DNA of 64,000 nucleotides from Hyphomonadaceae bacterium UBA7672 (GTDB lineage: Bacteria > Pseudomonadota > Alphaproteobacteria > Caulobacterales > Hyphomonadaceae): assembly GCA_002483135.1 (NCBI GenBank), contig DLHI01000002.1, forward strand, positions 112,782-176,781, written 5' to 3'. Shown piece after piece: positions 52,513-60,877 of this stretch; positions within the stretch are counted from its first letter, which is position 1; every line of letters starts with the position of its first letter. A program made the translations under genes and the position numbers. The notes under the pieces were generated by a model. It ran no database searches. It saw only the letters and a list, made by a program, of their open reading frames with translations, and was not told the origin of the DNA.

Positions 52513-53781
52513 TCAGACAGCCTTGATGCGCGCGTGACGCTTTTTCCCGACAGAGAGGCGGGCTGCGCCTTCCTCGTCGAGGGCGGATTCGCCAATCACG
52601 TGTGCCGCGTCCGTGATGGTCTCGCCGTTCAACTTGACGGCGTTGCCGGCAATCTGACGGCGCGCATCGCCTTTCGAATCGACCAGTCCCGCCGCTAGCA
52701 GCGCGTCAACGACCGGATAGCCCGCCGCGAGCTTGGCGCGCTCGATCTCGACGGTGGGCATGCCTTCGCCGGTTCCGCCACCCTTGAAGACGGCTTCGGC
52801 GGCGGCGGCGGCCTTCTTCGCTTCTTCCTCGCCATGCAGCATTGCAGTTGCAACATCGGCAAGGCGTTTCTTGGCGTCGTTGATGGCGGCACCTTCAGCT
52901 TTTGCGTGTTCGCTGATTTCGCTTTCGGGAAGGTCAGTGAACAGGCGCATGAAGCGCACGACGTCGGCGTCCTCCGTGTTGCGCCAGAATTGCCAGTAGT
53001 CGTACGGCGAGCGCATGTCTGCATTGAGCCAGACGGCGCCATCGGCCGTCTTGCCCATCTTGCCGCCGGACGCGGTGGTGATCAGCGGCGTGGTGACTCC
53101 GAAGACCTGCACGTCGATGATGCGGCGCGTGAGGTCGATGCCGTTGACGATGTTGCCCCACTGGTCCGATCCGCCCATCTGGATGCGGCAGTCGAAGCGG
53201 CGCGCGAGTTCCAGAAAGTCGTAGGACTGCAGCAGCATGTAGTTGAATTCGAGGAAGGTGTAGGGCTCCTCGTTGTCGAGGCGGCGGCGCACGGTTTCCT
53301 GCGCGATCATCTTGTTGATCGTGAAGTGCTTGCCGTAATCGCGGAGGAATTCGATCCACTTGATCTGGTCGAGCCATTCGGCGTTGTCGACCATGATGGC
53401 GTCGGTGGGGTCGTCGCCGAATGTCAGGAACGGTTCGAAGTTCTTCTTGATGCCCGCCATGTTGCTGGCGATTTCCTCGGTGGTGAGGATGGGGCGGGAC
53501 TTCTCCTTGTCGGTCGGATCGCCGATCTTGGTTGTGCCGCCGCCCATGAGAACGATGGGCTTGCCGCCGGCCTGCTGCAGGCGGCGCAGGTTCATGATCT
53601 GGACGAGCGAACCCACGTGCAGCGACTTCGCGGTGGCGTCGAAGCCGATATAGCCGCACGGCGGCACGGGGCCGGCGGCGTAAGCGTCGAGGCCTTTCTC
53701 ATCTGTGATCTGGTAGACGTGGCCACGCGAAATCATTTCCCGCAGGAAGGCTGACTTCTGGGCGTTTGCGTCGAGGGTCAC
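52513..53781 (-). CDS. tyrS: Tyrosyl-tRNA synthetase
   Basis: This encodes 422 residues. The HIGH-like signature is GYIGFDATAKSLHVGSL, the second signature KMGKTADGAVWLN replaces KMSKS, and DQWGNIVNGIDL is the tyrosine-binding region. The C-terminal S4-type RNA-binding domain ends with LSVGKKRHARIKAV. It charges tRNA-Tyr. Confidence 0.97.
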   Translation of the reverse strand: MTLDANAQKSAFLREMISRGHVYQITDEKGLDAYAAGPVPPCGYIGFDATAKSLHVGSLVQIMNLRRLQQAGGKPIVLMGGGTTKIGDPTDKEKSRPILTTEEIASNMAGIKKNFEPFLTFGDDPTDAIMVDNAEWLDQIKWIEFLRDYGKHFTINKMIAQETVRRRLDNEEPYTFLEFNYMLLQSYDFLELARRFDCRIQMGGSDQWGNIVNGIDLTRRIIDVQVFGVTTPLITTASGGKMGKTADGAVWLNADMRSPYDYWQFWRNTEDADVVRFMRLFTDLPESEISEHAKAEGAAINDAKKRLADVATAMLHGEEEAKKAAAAAEAVFKGGGTGEGMPTVEIERAKLAAGYPVVDALLAAGLVDSKGDARRQIAGNAVKLNGETITDAAHVIGESALDEEGAARLSVGKKRHARIKAV

Positions 53782-53959
53782 TTGAGAGGCTCCTTAAGGG
53801 TCTGCCGACCGGAGGCCATCTCATATGCCGCCGGTTGGGCGGCATGCATGTTCGCACCGCCCGCTTATTTCAGCGTGCGGTAATAATACGCGGAGAGGGT
53901 GGCGCGGTGCGACATGGGAGCGTGATACGGGCGGAGACGGGGCGAGGTCAAGACAATCC

Positions 53960-54053
53960 GGGACCGCCGGGCGCCTGCCCGACAAGCGCGCGTCAGGGCG
54001 TGTCTCGACGTATCGGCTTGCGCCGATTTGCCGGGCAGGCGCCCGGCGGTCCC
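53960..54053. repeat. 94-bp element with perfect 22-bp inverted ends
   Basis: The 22-base sequence beginning GGGACCGCCGGG at 53960-53981 recurs as its exact reverse complement at 54032-54053. An inner hairpin ATCGGC/GCCGAT lies at 54012-54027. It is non-coding and ends 3 bases before the thioesterase stop. It resembles a short non-autonomous palindromic repeat or a strong terminator-like structure. Whether more copies exist cannot be seen here. Confidence 0.85.
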
Positions 54054-54056
54054 AGC

Positions 54057-54851
54057 TTACCGCCGCCTTTGCGCCAGCGCGGCGCAGGACGAGATGCCGA
54101 TCGGCCCTTGCGTATCGTGCAGCCTGCAATGGCCTACGGCGATGCCGTCTGCGCTTTGGTGGTCGACGACTTCGTAGCCGATCCATTCGCCGACAGGCTG
54201 GCGATGCAGGTAGAGCGTCACGTCGGAGTTGATGAAGTCGAGGCCGGTTTCGGCGCCGTTGGCGATGGGGCTGGTGTAGTCGACGCCGGTCGCGACGCGG
54301 CTGAAGGGCGTGTAGGGCTCGCCGCCGACCAGCGGACGCACTTCGCGCAGCCAGGTGCGGCGCGGGCCGGGTGCGCGCAGGTCGTTGGCGACGACGAGAC
54401 CGGGCGGGAGGATGGGGCGCATTTCCCATCTGTCGGTGAACGGCTTTGAGGGAGGCGGAACCTGATCTGGCGGCGGGGCGTCCCACGGGGCTTGCGACCA
54501 GACGGGCGCTTCGGGTTGCCGGCCACGGCGAAGCAGCTGGCAAGAGGCGCGGGCGGACGACACGCCGCCCGAGAATAGCTCGGCTTCGACAACCTTGATC
54601 CGGCCGCCCTGCCGCACAATCCGCGTTGTGACGGTGAGAGGCGATAGATCCGGCAGGCGATAGAGGTCGGCGGTGAGGCGCGCGGGCTGGAAGTCCGGCT
54701 CGCCGTACTGCTGCTCGATCACATGCGCGAACAGTCCGATCATCACACGCGCATGAAGATTGCCGCCCTCGCGCCACCAGCCATTGGCTTTCATGGTGGG
54801 CGTGTAGGCATCGCCATCGCGATGGAGAAAGGGTTCGGGCGTCTCGGTCAT
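54057..54851 (-). CDS. Acyl-CoA thioesterase (TesB-like, double hot-dog)
   Basis: This encodes 264 residues. It starts with TPTMKANGWWREGGNLHARVMIGLFAHVIEQ, has SPLTVTTRIVRQGGRIKVVEAELF, and later SPIANGAETGLDFINSDVTLYLHRQPVGEWIGYEVVDHQSADGIAVGHCRLHDTQGPIG, which is the double hot-dog thioesterase pattern with a C-terminal catalytic region. It hydrolyses acyl-CoA or a similar thioester. An Ala/Pro-rich linker joins the halves. Confidence 0.82.
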   Translation of the reverse strand: MTETPEPFLHRDGDAYTPTMKANGWWREGGNLHARVMIGLFAHVIEQQYGEPDFQPARLTADLYRLPDLSPLTVTTRIVRQGGRIKVVEAELFSGGVSSARASCQLLRRGRQPEAPVWSQAPWDAPPPDQVPPPSKPFTDRWEMRPILPPGLVVANDLRAPGPRRTWLREVRPLVGGEPYTPFSRVATGVDYTSPIANGAETGLDFINSDVTLYLHRQPVGEWIGYEVVDHQSADGIAVGHCRLHDTQGPIGISSCAALAQRRR

Positions 54852-54892
54852 GGCGGCGACAGATGCCCGACACGCAGGCGCATCGCAAGCGT

Positions 54893-55228
54893 TCAGGTTT
54901 CGTAGCCGCCGGGCAGCGGACCGTAACTGAAATCCACGTCGAAGGCTTCGAGCTGGTCGCCGAGTTGGTCCAGGATCGGGACGAACTGAATCGGTGTTTC
55001 GTACTGCTGGATCACGGCAATGCGCCGCTTGCGGCCGGCGGATTCGGGCAGGGATGCCTCGAACTGCCCGGTGTTGATGAAGCCGAGATAGGCCCCGATC
55101 TTGGCCTGCAGCGCGTTGATGTGGGCGACAGGGTTGGACCAGTCGAGATCGTCGGTGATGACCAGCAGCGCATCGCCCGAGTCTGGATCGATGCCGAGGG
55201 CGTCTACGGTGTCCGCGTCACTGATCAT
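54893..55228 (-). CDS. DUF6572-type small protein
   Basis: This encodes 111 residues beginning VDALGIDPDSGDALLVITDDLDWSNPVAHINALQAKIGAYLGFINTGQ, which resembles the DUF6572 family of unknown function. It is acidic with no signal peptide. The gene lies between the thioesterase and alpha/beta hydrolase genes on the same strand. No role can be assigned. Confidence 0.6.
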   Translation of the reverse strand: MISDADTVDALGIDPDSGDALLVITDDLDWSNPVAHINALQAKIGAYLGFINTGQFEASLPESAGRKRRIAVIQQYETPIQFVPILDQLGDQLEAFDVDFSYGPLPGGYET

Positions 55229-55256
55229 GGCGCACTCGTTAGAAATGAACCCTGGT

Positions 55257-55976
55257 TCAGCTCTGCTTCGGCGGCGGAAGCTTCGCGGCGTCCTTGATGG
55301 CTTTTGCCTTGGCGGCTTCTTCCTGCGCCTTCTCCCACGCCTTCATGCGGCGCTTGAGATAGACGGCGGCGGTCTTCTCCATCTCTTCCAGCTTGCCCTG
55401 GAAGAAGTGGTTGGCGCCGGCAACGTTGGCGCGCTCGATCACTTCGCCCTTCTGGACGCGGACTTTGGTGAGTGAACGGTCGATGTCCGCAGGCGGCGCC
55501 ACCACATCCTTGTCGCCCGCGATGATGATGCCCGAGGCCGGGCAGGGCGCGAGGAAAGAGAGGTCGTAGTGATTGGCCGGCGGGGCGACCGCCACGAAGC
55601 CGTCGATCTCCGGCCGGCGCATCAGCAGCTGCAGGCAGATATACGCGCCGAACGACGAGCCTGCGACCCAGCACTGGCTTGGCGCTTCGTTCAGAGCTTC
55701 GAGGTGGTCGAGCACGTAGGCGGCGTCCGAGAGTTCTGCGACGCCTGCGTCAAATGTGCCCTGGGAGCGGCCGACACCCCGGAAGTTGAAGCGCATGGTA
55801 GAGAAGCCGTGTGCGGAGAACATCTCGAACAGGGTGATGGTGACCGGGTCCTGCATCGTGCCGCCCGCCTTGGGGTGAGGGTGCAGGATCAGCGCGATCG
55901 GCGGATTGTCGCCGGGGGCCTGATTGTAGCGCGCCTCGATACGGCCTGCGGGTCCGGAGATGATCAGTTCGCCCAT
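55257..55976 (-). CDS. Alpha/beta hydrolase
   Basis: This encodes 239 residues with the nucleophile motif VAGSSFGAYICLQL (G-S-S-F-G), HPHPKAGGTMQDPV near the start and a His in ANHFFQGK. The length and order fit the small serine-hydrolase family of the dienelactone or YtxM type. The last ~45 residues are Lys/Ala-rich (AWEKAQEEAAKAKAIKDAAK) and helical. The start at 55976 is used because the upstream frame has no homology. Confidence 0.82.
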   Translation of the reverse strand: MGELIISGPAGRIEARYNQAPGDNPPIALILHPHPKAGGTMQDPVTITLFEMFSAHGFSTMRFNFRGVGRSQGTFDAGVAELSDAAYVLDHLEALNEAPSQCWVAGSSFGAYICLQLLMRRPEIDGFVAVAPPANHYDLSFLAPCPASGIIIAGDKDVVAPPADIDRSLTKVRVQKGEVIERANVAGANHFFQGKLEEMEKTAAVYLKRRMKAWEKAQEEAAKAKAIKDAAKLPPPKQS

Positions 55977-56159
55977 GATGTGCTCGCGCTGGTTGCCGTA
56001 ACGGGCGCTACACGCGTGCGTGTGCGCTGAAGGGGCCGACAAACACTATTTCGGTCTCGAATTTCAAGCTTTTCGTGTGATCCGCCGGAGGGCCTTTCCC
56101 GTAATCCAGCCAACGGGGCGGGGGAAACAGTCCCACCTCGGGGCGCACGAGGAAGAACC

Positions 56160-56615
56160 ATGCGGGTTGGCACCAAAGGCAGATACGCGGTCGTCGCCCT
56201 GGTCGACGTCGCTCTCAACGGCGAAAAAGGCCCCGTGGCACTGGGAGAAGTGGCCCAGCGGCAGCAGATTTCCCTGTCCTATCTGGAACAGCTGTTCGCC
56301 ATGTTGCGCCGGGCTGGGCTTGTCGTGGCCTCCCGCGGTCCCGGCGGTGGTTACCGGCTGCAGCGCCGGGCCTCCGAGATTTCGCTCGCTGACGTGTTTG
56401 GGGCCGTCGCTGACGGGTCTGGGCAGGGCGAGGGTGGCCGGGACTGGCTTTCCGGGCCTGCGGCTCATGTGTGGACAGGGCTGGACCAGCATATCACCGG
56501 GTTCCTGAGTACTTTGACGCTGGCCGACGCGGTGCGGGGCGAGGCGCGCAATGGTTCCTCCGGCCAGCCGGGGCGGATGGCTTCCGGCCTGTCGGCGGAC
56601 GTCAAACTGGCGTAA
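56160..56615 (+). CDS. IscR-like Rrf2 family regulator without cysteines
   Basis: This encodes 151 residues. The winged helix-turn-helix MRVGTKGRYAVVALVDVA, EVAQRQQISLSYLEQLFAMLRRAGLV and GPGGGY matches Rrf2/IscR. In IscR three Cys and a His bind a [2Fe-2S] cluster; here the protein contains no cysteine at all. The equivalent region reads GRDWLSGPAAHVWTGLDQHITGFLSTLTL. It would therefore act as an apo-regulator or use another ligand set. It leads the suf cluster, 11 bases before the cysteine desulfurase. Confidence 0.88.
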   Translation: MRVGTKGRYAVVALVDVALNGEKGPVALGEVAQRQQISLSYLEQLFAMLRRAGLVVASRGPGGGYRLQRRASEISLADVFGAVADGSGQGEGGRDWLSGPAAHVWTGLDQHITGFLSTLTLADAVRGEARNGSSGQPGRMASGLSADVKLA

Positions 56616-56625
56616 GAGCCGGGGC

Positions 56626-57798
56626 ATGAGCCCCATGGCCAGAATTTACGCGGATTACAACGCCACCGCCCCGCTGCGCCCCGAGGCGAAGGCGGCTACG
56701 CTGCGCGCGCTCGAGATGACCGGGAATCCGTCGTCGGTTCATACCGAAGGGCGCAAGGCGCGGGCGCTGGTCGAGGGCGCGCGCGACGCGGTGGCGGCGG
56801 CGATCGGCGCTTGCCGGGACGATATCGCGTTCACCAGCGGCGGCACCGAGGCCGTGCAGGCGCCGTTGCGCGGCGTACTACGGTCGGTCGCGAACGCGCA
56901 GCTGGTTGTCTCGTCCATCGAGCATGATGCGGTAAGCGCGCTGGCCGAGCTGCCAAAGGCTTGGCCGGTGAAAGCCCACGGTATTGTCGATCTCGTCTGG
57001 CTTGAGGCCGCGGTGCAGACGCTCGGGGCGGACGGCAAGCAGCCCCTCGTTTCACTCATGCTCGTCAACAACGAGACGGGCGTGATCCAGCCGGTGGCGG
57101 AAGCGGCGGAGATCGTTCACGCGGCGGGCGGGTTGATCCACTGCGACGCGATTCAGGGGCTGGGGAAGATCGACGTGTCGGTAATCGAGCTAGACGTCGA
57201 TTACCTCTCGCTGTCAGCGCACAAGATCGGCGGACCGCAGGGCGTGGGCGCGTTCTTTGTGAAGCCCGGCGCACCATTCAGCGCTGTGCAGACCGGCGGC
57301 GGGCAGGAGTTCGGACGCAGGTCGGGCACGGAGAACGTGGCGGGACTCGCCGGGTTCGGAGCGGCGGTCGAGGCGGCGATGCGCGACCTACCGAAGTACA
57401 CGGCGCTTGCGACGCAGCGCGACGGAATGGAGCGGGCGCTGAAGGGATCGGCTCCCACGTTGCGAATCCACGGCGAAGGCGCCCCTCGGGTGGCCGGCGT
57501 TTCCTGTTTCGGCGTTGAAGGTTTGCCCTCGGAGACCCAAGTAATGGGTCTGGATCTGGCGGGCTTTGCGGTTTCGGCCGGGTCGGCCTGTTCGTCGGGA
57601 AAGGTGAAGACTAGCCGGGTGTTGACCGCGATGGGCGAAACCGAAGCCATGGCGCGGAGTTCGATCCGGGTAAGTTTTGGCTGGGATACAGGGCCGACTG
57701 ACCCGGTCTTGATGGCGGTAGGCTGGGCGCGTATGGCCAGCCGCGCACGGCCAGAGCTGGCGAAGTCGCTGGCGACGATGGGCGGAACGAATGTCTGA
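56626..57798 (+). CDS. Cysteine desulfurase (IscS/NifS-like)
   Basis: This encodes 390 residues. It has IYADYNATAPLRPEA at the start, SGGTEAVQAPL, the PLP-Lys region LSAHKIGGPQGVGA and the catalytic Cys in SAGSACSSGKVKTSRV. It removes sulfur from cysteine for Fe-S assembly. A separate SufS starts at 63549, so the cluster has two desulfurases, as in several alphaproteobacteria. It overlaps sufB by 8 bases. ATG 56635 is an alternative start. Confidence 0.9.
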   Translation: MSPMARIYADYNATAPLRPEAKAATLRALEMTGNPSSVHTEGRKARALVEGARDAVAAAIGACRDDIAFTSGGTEAVQAPLRGVLRSVANAQLVVSSIEHDAVSALAELPKAWPVKAHGIVDLVWLEAAVQTLGADGKQPLVSLMLVNNETGVIQPVAEAAEIVHAAGGLIHCDAIQGLGKIDVSVIELDVDYLSLSAHKIGGPQGVGAFFVKPGAPFSAVQTGGGQEFGRRSGTENVAGLAGFGAAVEAAMRDLPKYTALATQRDGMERALKGSAPTLRIHGEGAPRVAGVSCFGVEGLPSETQVMGLDLAGFAVSAGSACSSGKVKTSRVLTAMGETEAMARSSIRVSFGWDTGPTDPVLMAVGWARMASRARPELAKSLATMGGTNV

Positions 57799-59323
57799 AG
57801 GCAAGGAAATCAGCGTCAAGGACGCCATCGACCGGGGAACGGTCGATGCCGCGCGTGCGCTTGAATCCGACAAGTATGCCGAGGGCTTCGTCACCGACAT
57901 CGAGATGGAACTCGCGCCCAAGGGGCTGAACGAGGACACCGTCCGCTACATCTCCGCGAAGAAGGAAGAGCCAGAGTGGATGCTGCAGTGGCGGCTCGAC
58001 GCCTTCGCGCGCTGGAAGGAGATGGAAGAGCCGACCTGGGCGATGATCCATTATCCCAAGATCGACTACCAGGACGCGCATTACTACGCCGCGCCGAAGG
58101 GCGCTGCGAAGTACAAGACGATTGACGATGTACCGAAGGAGATCCTCGAGACCTACGCCAAGCTGGGCATCCCGCTGAAAGAGCAGGAAGTGCTGCTTGG
58201 CGTCGAGGGTGCGATGGAGACGGCGGCAGCGGCACGCGAGACGCCGCGGGTGGCCGTGGACGCCGTGTTCGACAGCGTGAGCGTGGCGACGACGTTCCGT
58301 GCTGAACTGTCGAAGGCCGGCGTGATCTTCATGTCGATCTCGGAAGCGATCCGCGAATATCCCGACCTGGTGAAGCGGTATCTCGGCTCCGTCGTGCCGG
58401 TAACGGACAACTTCTTTGCGACGCTTAACTCGGCAGTGTTTTCGGATGGGACGTTTGTCTACGTGCCCAAGGGCGTGCGCTGCCCAATGGAGCTGTCGAC
58501 ATATTTCCGCATGAACGCGAAGGGCACGGGTCAGTTCGAGCGGACGCTGATCATAGTCGATGAAGGCGGCTACGTATCCTATCTTGAAGGCTGTACGGCG
58601 CCGATGCGCGACGAGAACCAGCTGCATGCGGCCGTAGTCGAACTGGTGGCGCTGGCGGATGCCGAGGTCAAGTATTCGACCGTGCAGAACTGGTGGCCGG
58701 GCGACGCAGACGGCAAGGGCGGCGTCTATAACTTCGTCACCAAGCGTGGCGATTGCCGGGGCGCGCGCTCGCGGATTTCATGGACGCAGGTGGAGACGGG
58801 CTCGGCGATCACGTGGAAATATCCGAGCTGCATCCTGCGCGGCGATGACTCGTCAGGCGAGTTCTATTCCATCGCGGTGACCAACGGACGCCAGCAAGCG
58901 GACACGGGCACCAAGATGATCCACCTCGGCAAGAACACGAAGTCACGGATCATCTCGAAGGGCATTTCGGCGGGCAAGTCGAACAACACGTATCGTGGGT
59001 TGGTATCGATCCATCCGAAGGCTGCGAAGGCGCGCAATTTCACGCAGTGCGATAGCCTGCTGATAGGCCAGACGTGCGGCGCGCACACGGTTCCGTATGT
59101 CGAGAATCGTCGCGGAGACGCGCAACTCGAACACGAAGCGACGACGACCAAGCTTTCGGAAGACCAGCTGTTCTACGCCCGCCAGCGCGGCATCGGCGAG
59201 GAAGAGGCGGTGGCGCTTCTGGTGAATGGCTTCGTGCGCGATGTGTTGCAGAAGCTGCCGATGGAGTTCGCAGTCGAGGCGCAGAAGCTGCTTGAGGTAA
59301 GCCTTGAGGGGAGTGTGGGGTAG
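57791..59323 (+). CDS. sufB: Fe-S cluster assembly scaffold SufB
   Basis: This encodes 510 residues, with WRLDAFARWKEMEEPTW near residue 60, YFRMNAKGTGQFERTLIIVDEGGYVSYLEGCTAPMRDENQLHAAVVELVA, and ARNFTQCDSLLIGQTCGAHTVPYVENRR. Together with SufC and SufD it forms the SufBCD scaffold. The length is normal. It is followed by four inserted genes before sufC. Confidence 0.97.
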   Translation: MSEGKEISVKDAIDRGTVDAARALESDKYAEGFVTDIEMELAPKGLNEDTVRYISAKKEEPEWMLQWRLDAFARWKEMEEPTWAMIHYPKIDYQDAHYYAAPKGAAKYKTIDDVPKEILETYAKLGIPLKEQEVLLGVEGAMETAAAARETPRVAVDAVFDSVSVATTFRAELSKAGVIFMSISEAIREYPDLVKRYLGSVVPVTDNFFATLNSAVFSDGTFVYVPKGVRCPMELSTYFRMNAKGTGQFERTLIIVDEGGYVSYLEGCTAPMRDENQLHAAVVELVALADAEVKYSTVQNWWPGDADGKGGVYNFVTKRGDCRGARSRISWTQVETGSAITWKYPSCILRGDDSSGEFYSIAVTNGRQQADTGTKMIHLGKNTKSRIISKGISAGKSNNTYRGLVSIHPKAAKARNFTQCDSLLIGQTCGAHTVPYVENRRGDAQLEHEATTTKLSEDQLFYARQRGIGEEEAVALLVNGFVRDVLQKLPMEFAVEAQKLLEVSLEGSVG

Positions 59324-59328
59324 CGGCG

Positions 59329-59973
59329 ATGCGCTGGACGGGGGCAATTCTGGCGCTTGGTGTGGCTGGATGTGCGTACGGCGGCACGCAGGTTACCCAC
59401 GAAATGCTATCGTCCATGCCGCTGACTCAATTGGTGGCCGGCGGGGATGGCGTGACGCGGGTTGCGCCCTCGGCCATCTGGCACATCTGGAATGATCTCA
59501 ACGATCCTGGCAGCAAACTCTCGGTCGAGTCGAAGATCCGTCGCGCCGTGCTGAATTCCTCCGGCTATACCTGCAAGGACTACAATGCGCGCGGCGATCA
59601 CCTGAGCAAGGGCCTATTCTACGAGCTCGGCTCAATGGCGACGGGCGCGCAGACGACGCCAAATGGTGGTTGCGTGTCCGGCGGCCGGTCGCCGGCAGAG
59701 GTATATGACGAGATCAGGATGCTGGGTGGGGCTGGCGTTGACAGGGTGGCGGCGGCCGCCGCGAACATCGGCTTTGTCTGTCCGCCGCCAGTCGGTGTCT
59801 CGCTGACGTGCGCGGCCTATTTCGTTGAACGCGAGACGGTTCGTCAGCCGCCGGAGTTTGTGCCCGAGGGCGGGCAGGCCGTTACGCGTACTGATTTCAG
59901 GTTCGACCTCGTCCTGACCTATTCGCCGGGACTGCCGGCGGTGATTTCAATGACGCGGACCGTCACGCCATAG
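59329..59973 (+). CDS. Hypothetical lipoprotein inside the suf cluster
   Basis: This encodes 214 residues. The signal MRWTGAILALGVAGC has a lipobox with Cys15. The mature part has several cysteines (YTCKD, GGCVSG, VCPPP, TCAAY), probably in disulfides. No family is recognised. It begins 5 bases after the sufB stop and is thus likely co-transcribed, although a lipoprotein is not an expected Fe-S component. Confidence 0.65.
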   Translation: MRWTGAILALGVAGCAYGGTQVTHEMLSSMPLTQLVAGGDGVTRVAPSAIWHIWNDLNDPGSKLSVESKIRRAVLNSSGYTCKDYNARGDHLSKGLFYELGSMATGAQTTPNGGCVSGGRSPAEVYDEIRMLGGAGVDRVAAAAANIGFVCPPPVGVSLTCAAYFVERETVRQPPEFVPEGGQAVTRTDFRFDLVLTYSPGLPAVISMTRTVTP

Positions 59974-59985
59974 AGGAATTGAGCG

Positions 59986-60438
59986 ATGACCGGCGTCCAC
60001 ATCATAGACCTCGAACCCAAGACCGGCGCCGGCATCGAAGTCGTTGCCCCGCGCACGCAACTGCAGACCACCATCCGGCAAAGTTTTGACCGCATCTACA
60101 CGCCGGGCGCACTGGCGCCGGGGCATGGTCACAACTTCATCCTCTATCACGGCGGCACACCGGCCGAGCTACGCATGACGGTTGGCGTGCTGGATCGCGC
60201 GCCGGGAGGCGGCGATCCCGATGTGAACGCGGCTCAAGCGCCGGGCGGGCGCGTGATCACGGCGACTCACTGGGGCGATTACGGCCAGATGAAGACGACC
60301 TATGACGCATTGCACGCGGAGGTCCAGGCGCGGGGTCTGAAGCTGGCGCCCCTGTCGCTCGAGATTTACGGCGACTGGAGCGACGACCCGGCGAAGGTGC
60401 GCACTGACCTCTATCTGTATCTAGCGGTCGGCATCTGA
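59986..60438 (+). CDS. GyrI-like effector-binding domain protein
   Basis: This encodes 150 residues. The end TTYDALHAEVQARGLKLAPLSLEIYGDWSDDPAKVRTDLYLYLAV looks like the GyrI-like small-molecule-binding fold (BmrR C-terminal type), without any DNA-binding domain. A ligand-binding or toxin-antagonist role is known for some relatives. It lies 12 bases after the lipoprotein stop and ends 7 bases from the opposing HicA-like gene. Confidence 0.55.
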   Translation: MTGVHIIDLEPKTGAGIEVVAPRTQLQTTIRQSFDRIYTPGALAPGHGHNFILYHGGTPAELRMTVGVLDRAPGGGDPDVNAAQAPGGRVITATHWGDYGQMKTTYDALHAEVQARGLKLAPLSLEIYGDWSDDPAKVRTDLYLYLAVGI

Positions 60439-60445
60439 GCCGCGA

Positions 60446-60712
60446 TCAGACGGGATAGTCACGCTGCGGATCAATTCCGCGATCCGTCAGGAAGCGACGC
60501 AGCTGGCGGACATTGTCCTTTGTGAGCGAATGGTCGGGTTGGTGAAACAGCGTGGTGTGTCCGCCCATGGTGACAGCAAACCGGTTGCCGTTCCGGTCCT
60601 CGATGTCCGCGCCCATCTCCACGAGCACAGCCTTTACGTCCGCGCCAGAAAGATTGGTCGGCTCTGGGTGCGCGAAGAGAGCGTGAAGGGCCTGACGGTG
60701 GCGATGGTTCAT
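60446..60712 (-). CDS. Solo HicA-like protein, antisense in the suf cluster
   Basis: This encodes 88 residues with a HicA-like mRNA-interferase pattern: MNHRHRQALHALFAHPEPTNLSGADVKAVLVEMGADIE, then FAVTMGGHTTLFHQPDHSLTKDNVRQLRRFLTDRGI. The catalytic His of HicA may correspond to GGHTTLF. No HicB antitoxin is adjacent: on the upstream side the next minus-strand bases have none and downstream is the opposing GyrI-like gene. ATG 60712 has GGAG 7 bases upstream. Confidence 0.6.
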   Translation of the reverse strand: MNHRHRQALHALFAHPEPTNLSGADVKAVLVEMGADIEDRNGNRFAVTMGGHTTLFHQPDHSLTKDNVRQLRRFLTDRGIDPQRDYPV

Positions 60713-60877
60713 GACGGTCTCCATTGATGTGTACCATCATGACCTCCACGGAGCCCCCCGCGCCTGACGCGGATCAAAGCCGTCTTGCGCGCCTATGCTG
60801 CACGGCGGATTACCTGCCTGTAAGCTGGCGGAGGGCGCCCAACTGATCTATTCCAGCCTCACCAAAGGGGTGTCGTC

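Noticed and set aside
53766..54888. Overlapping frames on both strands around the 22-bp palindrome and thioesterase
   Set aside because: Only the 264-residue minus-strand frame has thioesterase motifs; the others are Arg/Pro/Ala-rich shadows.
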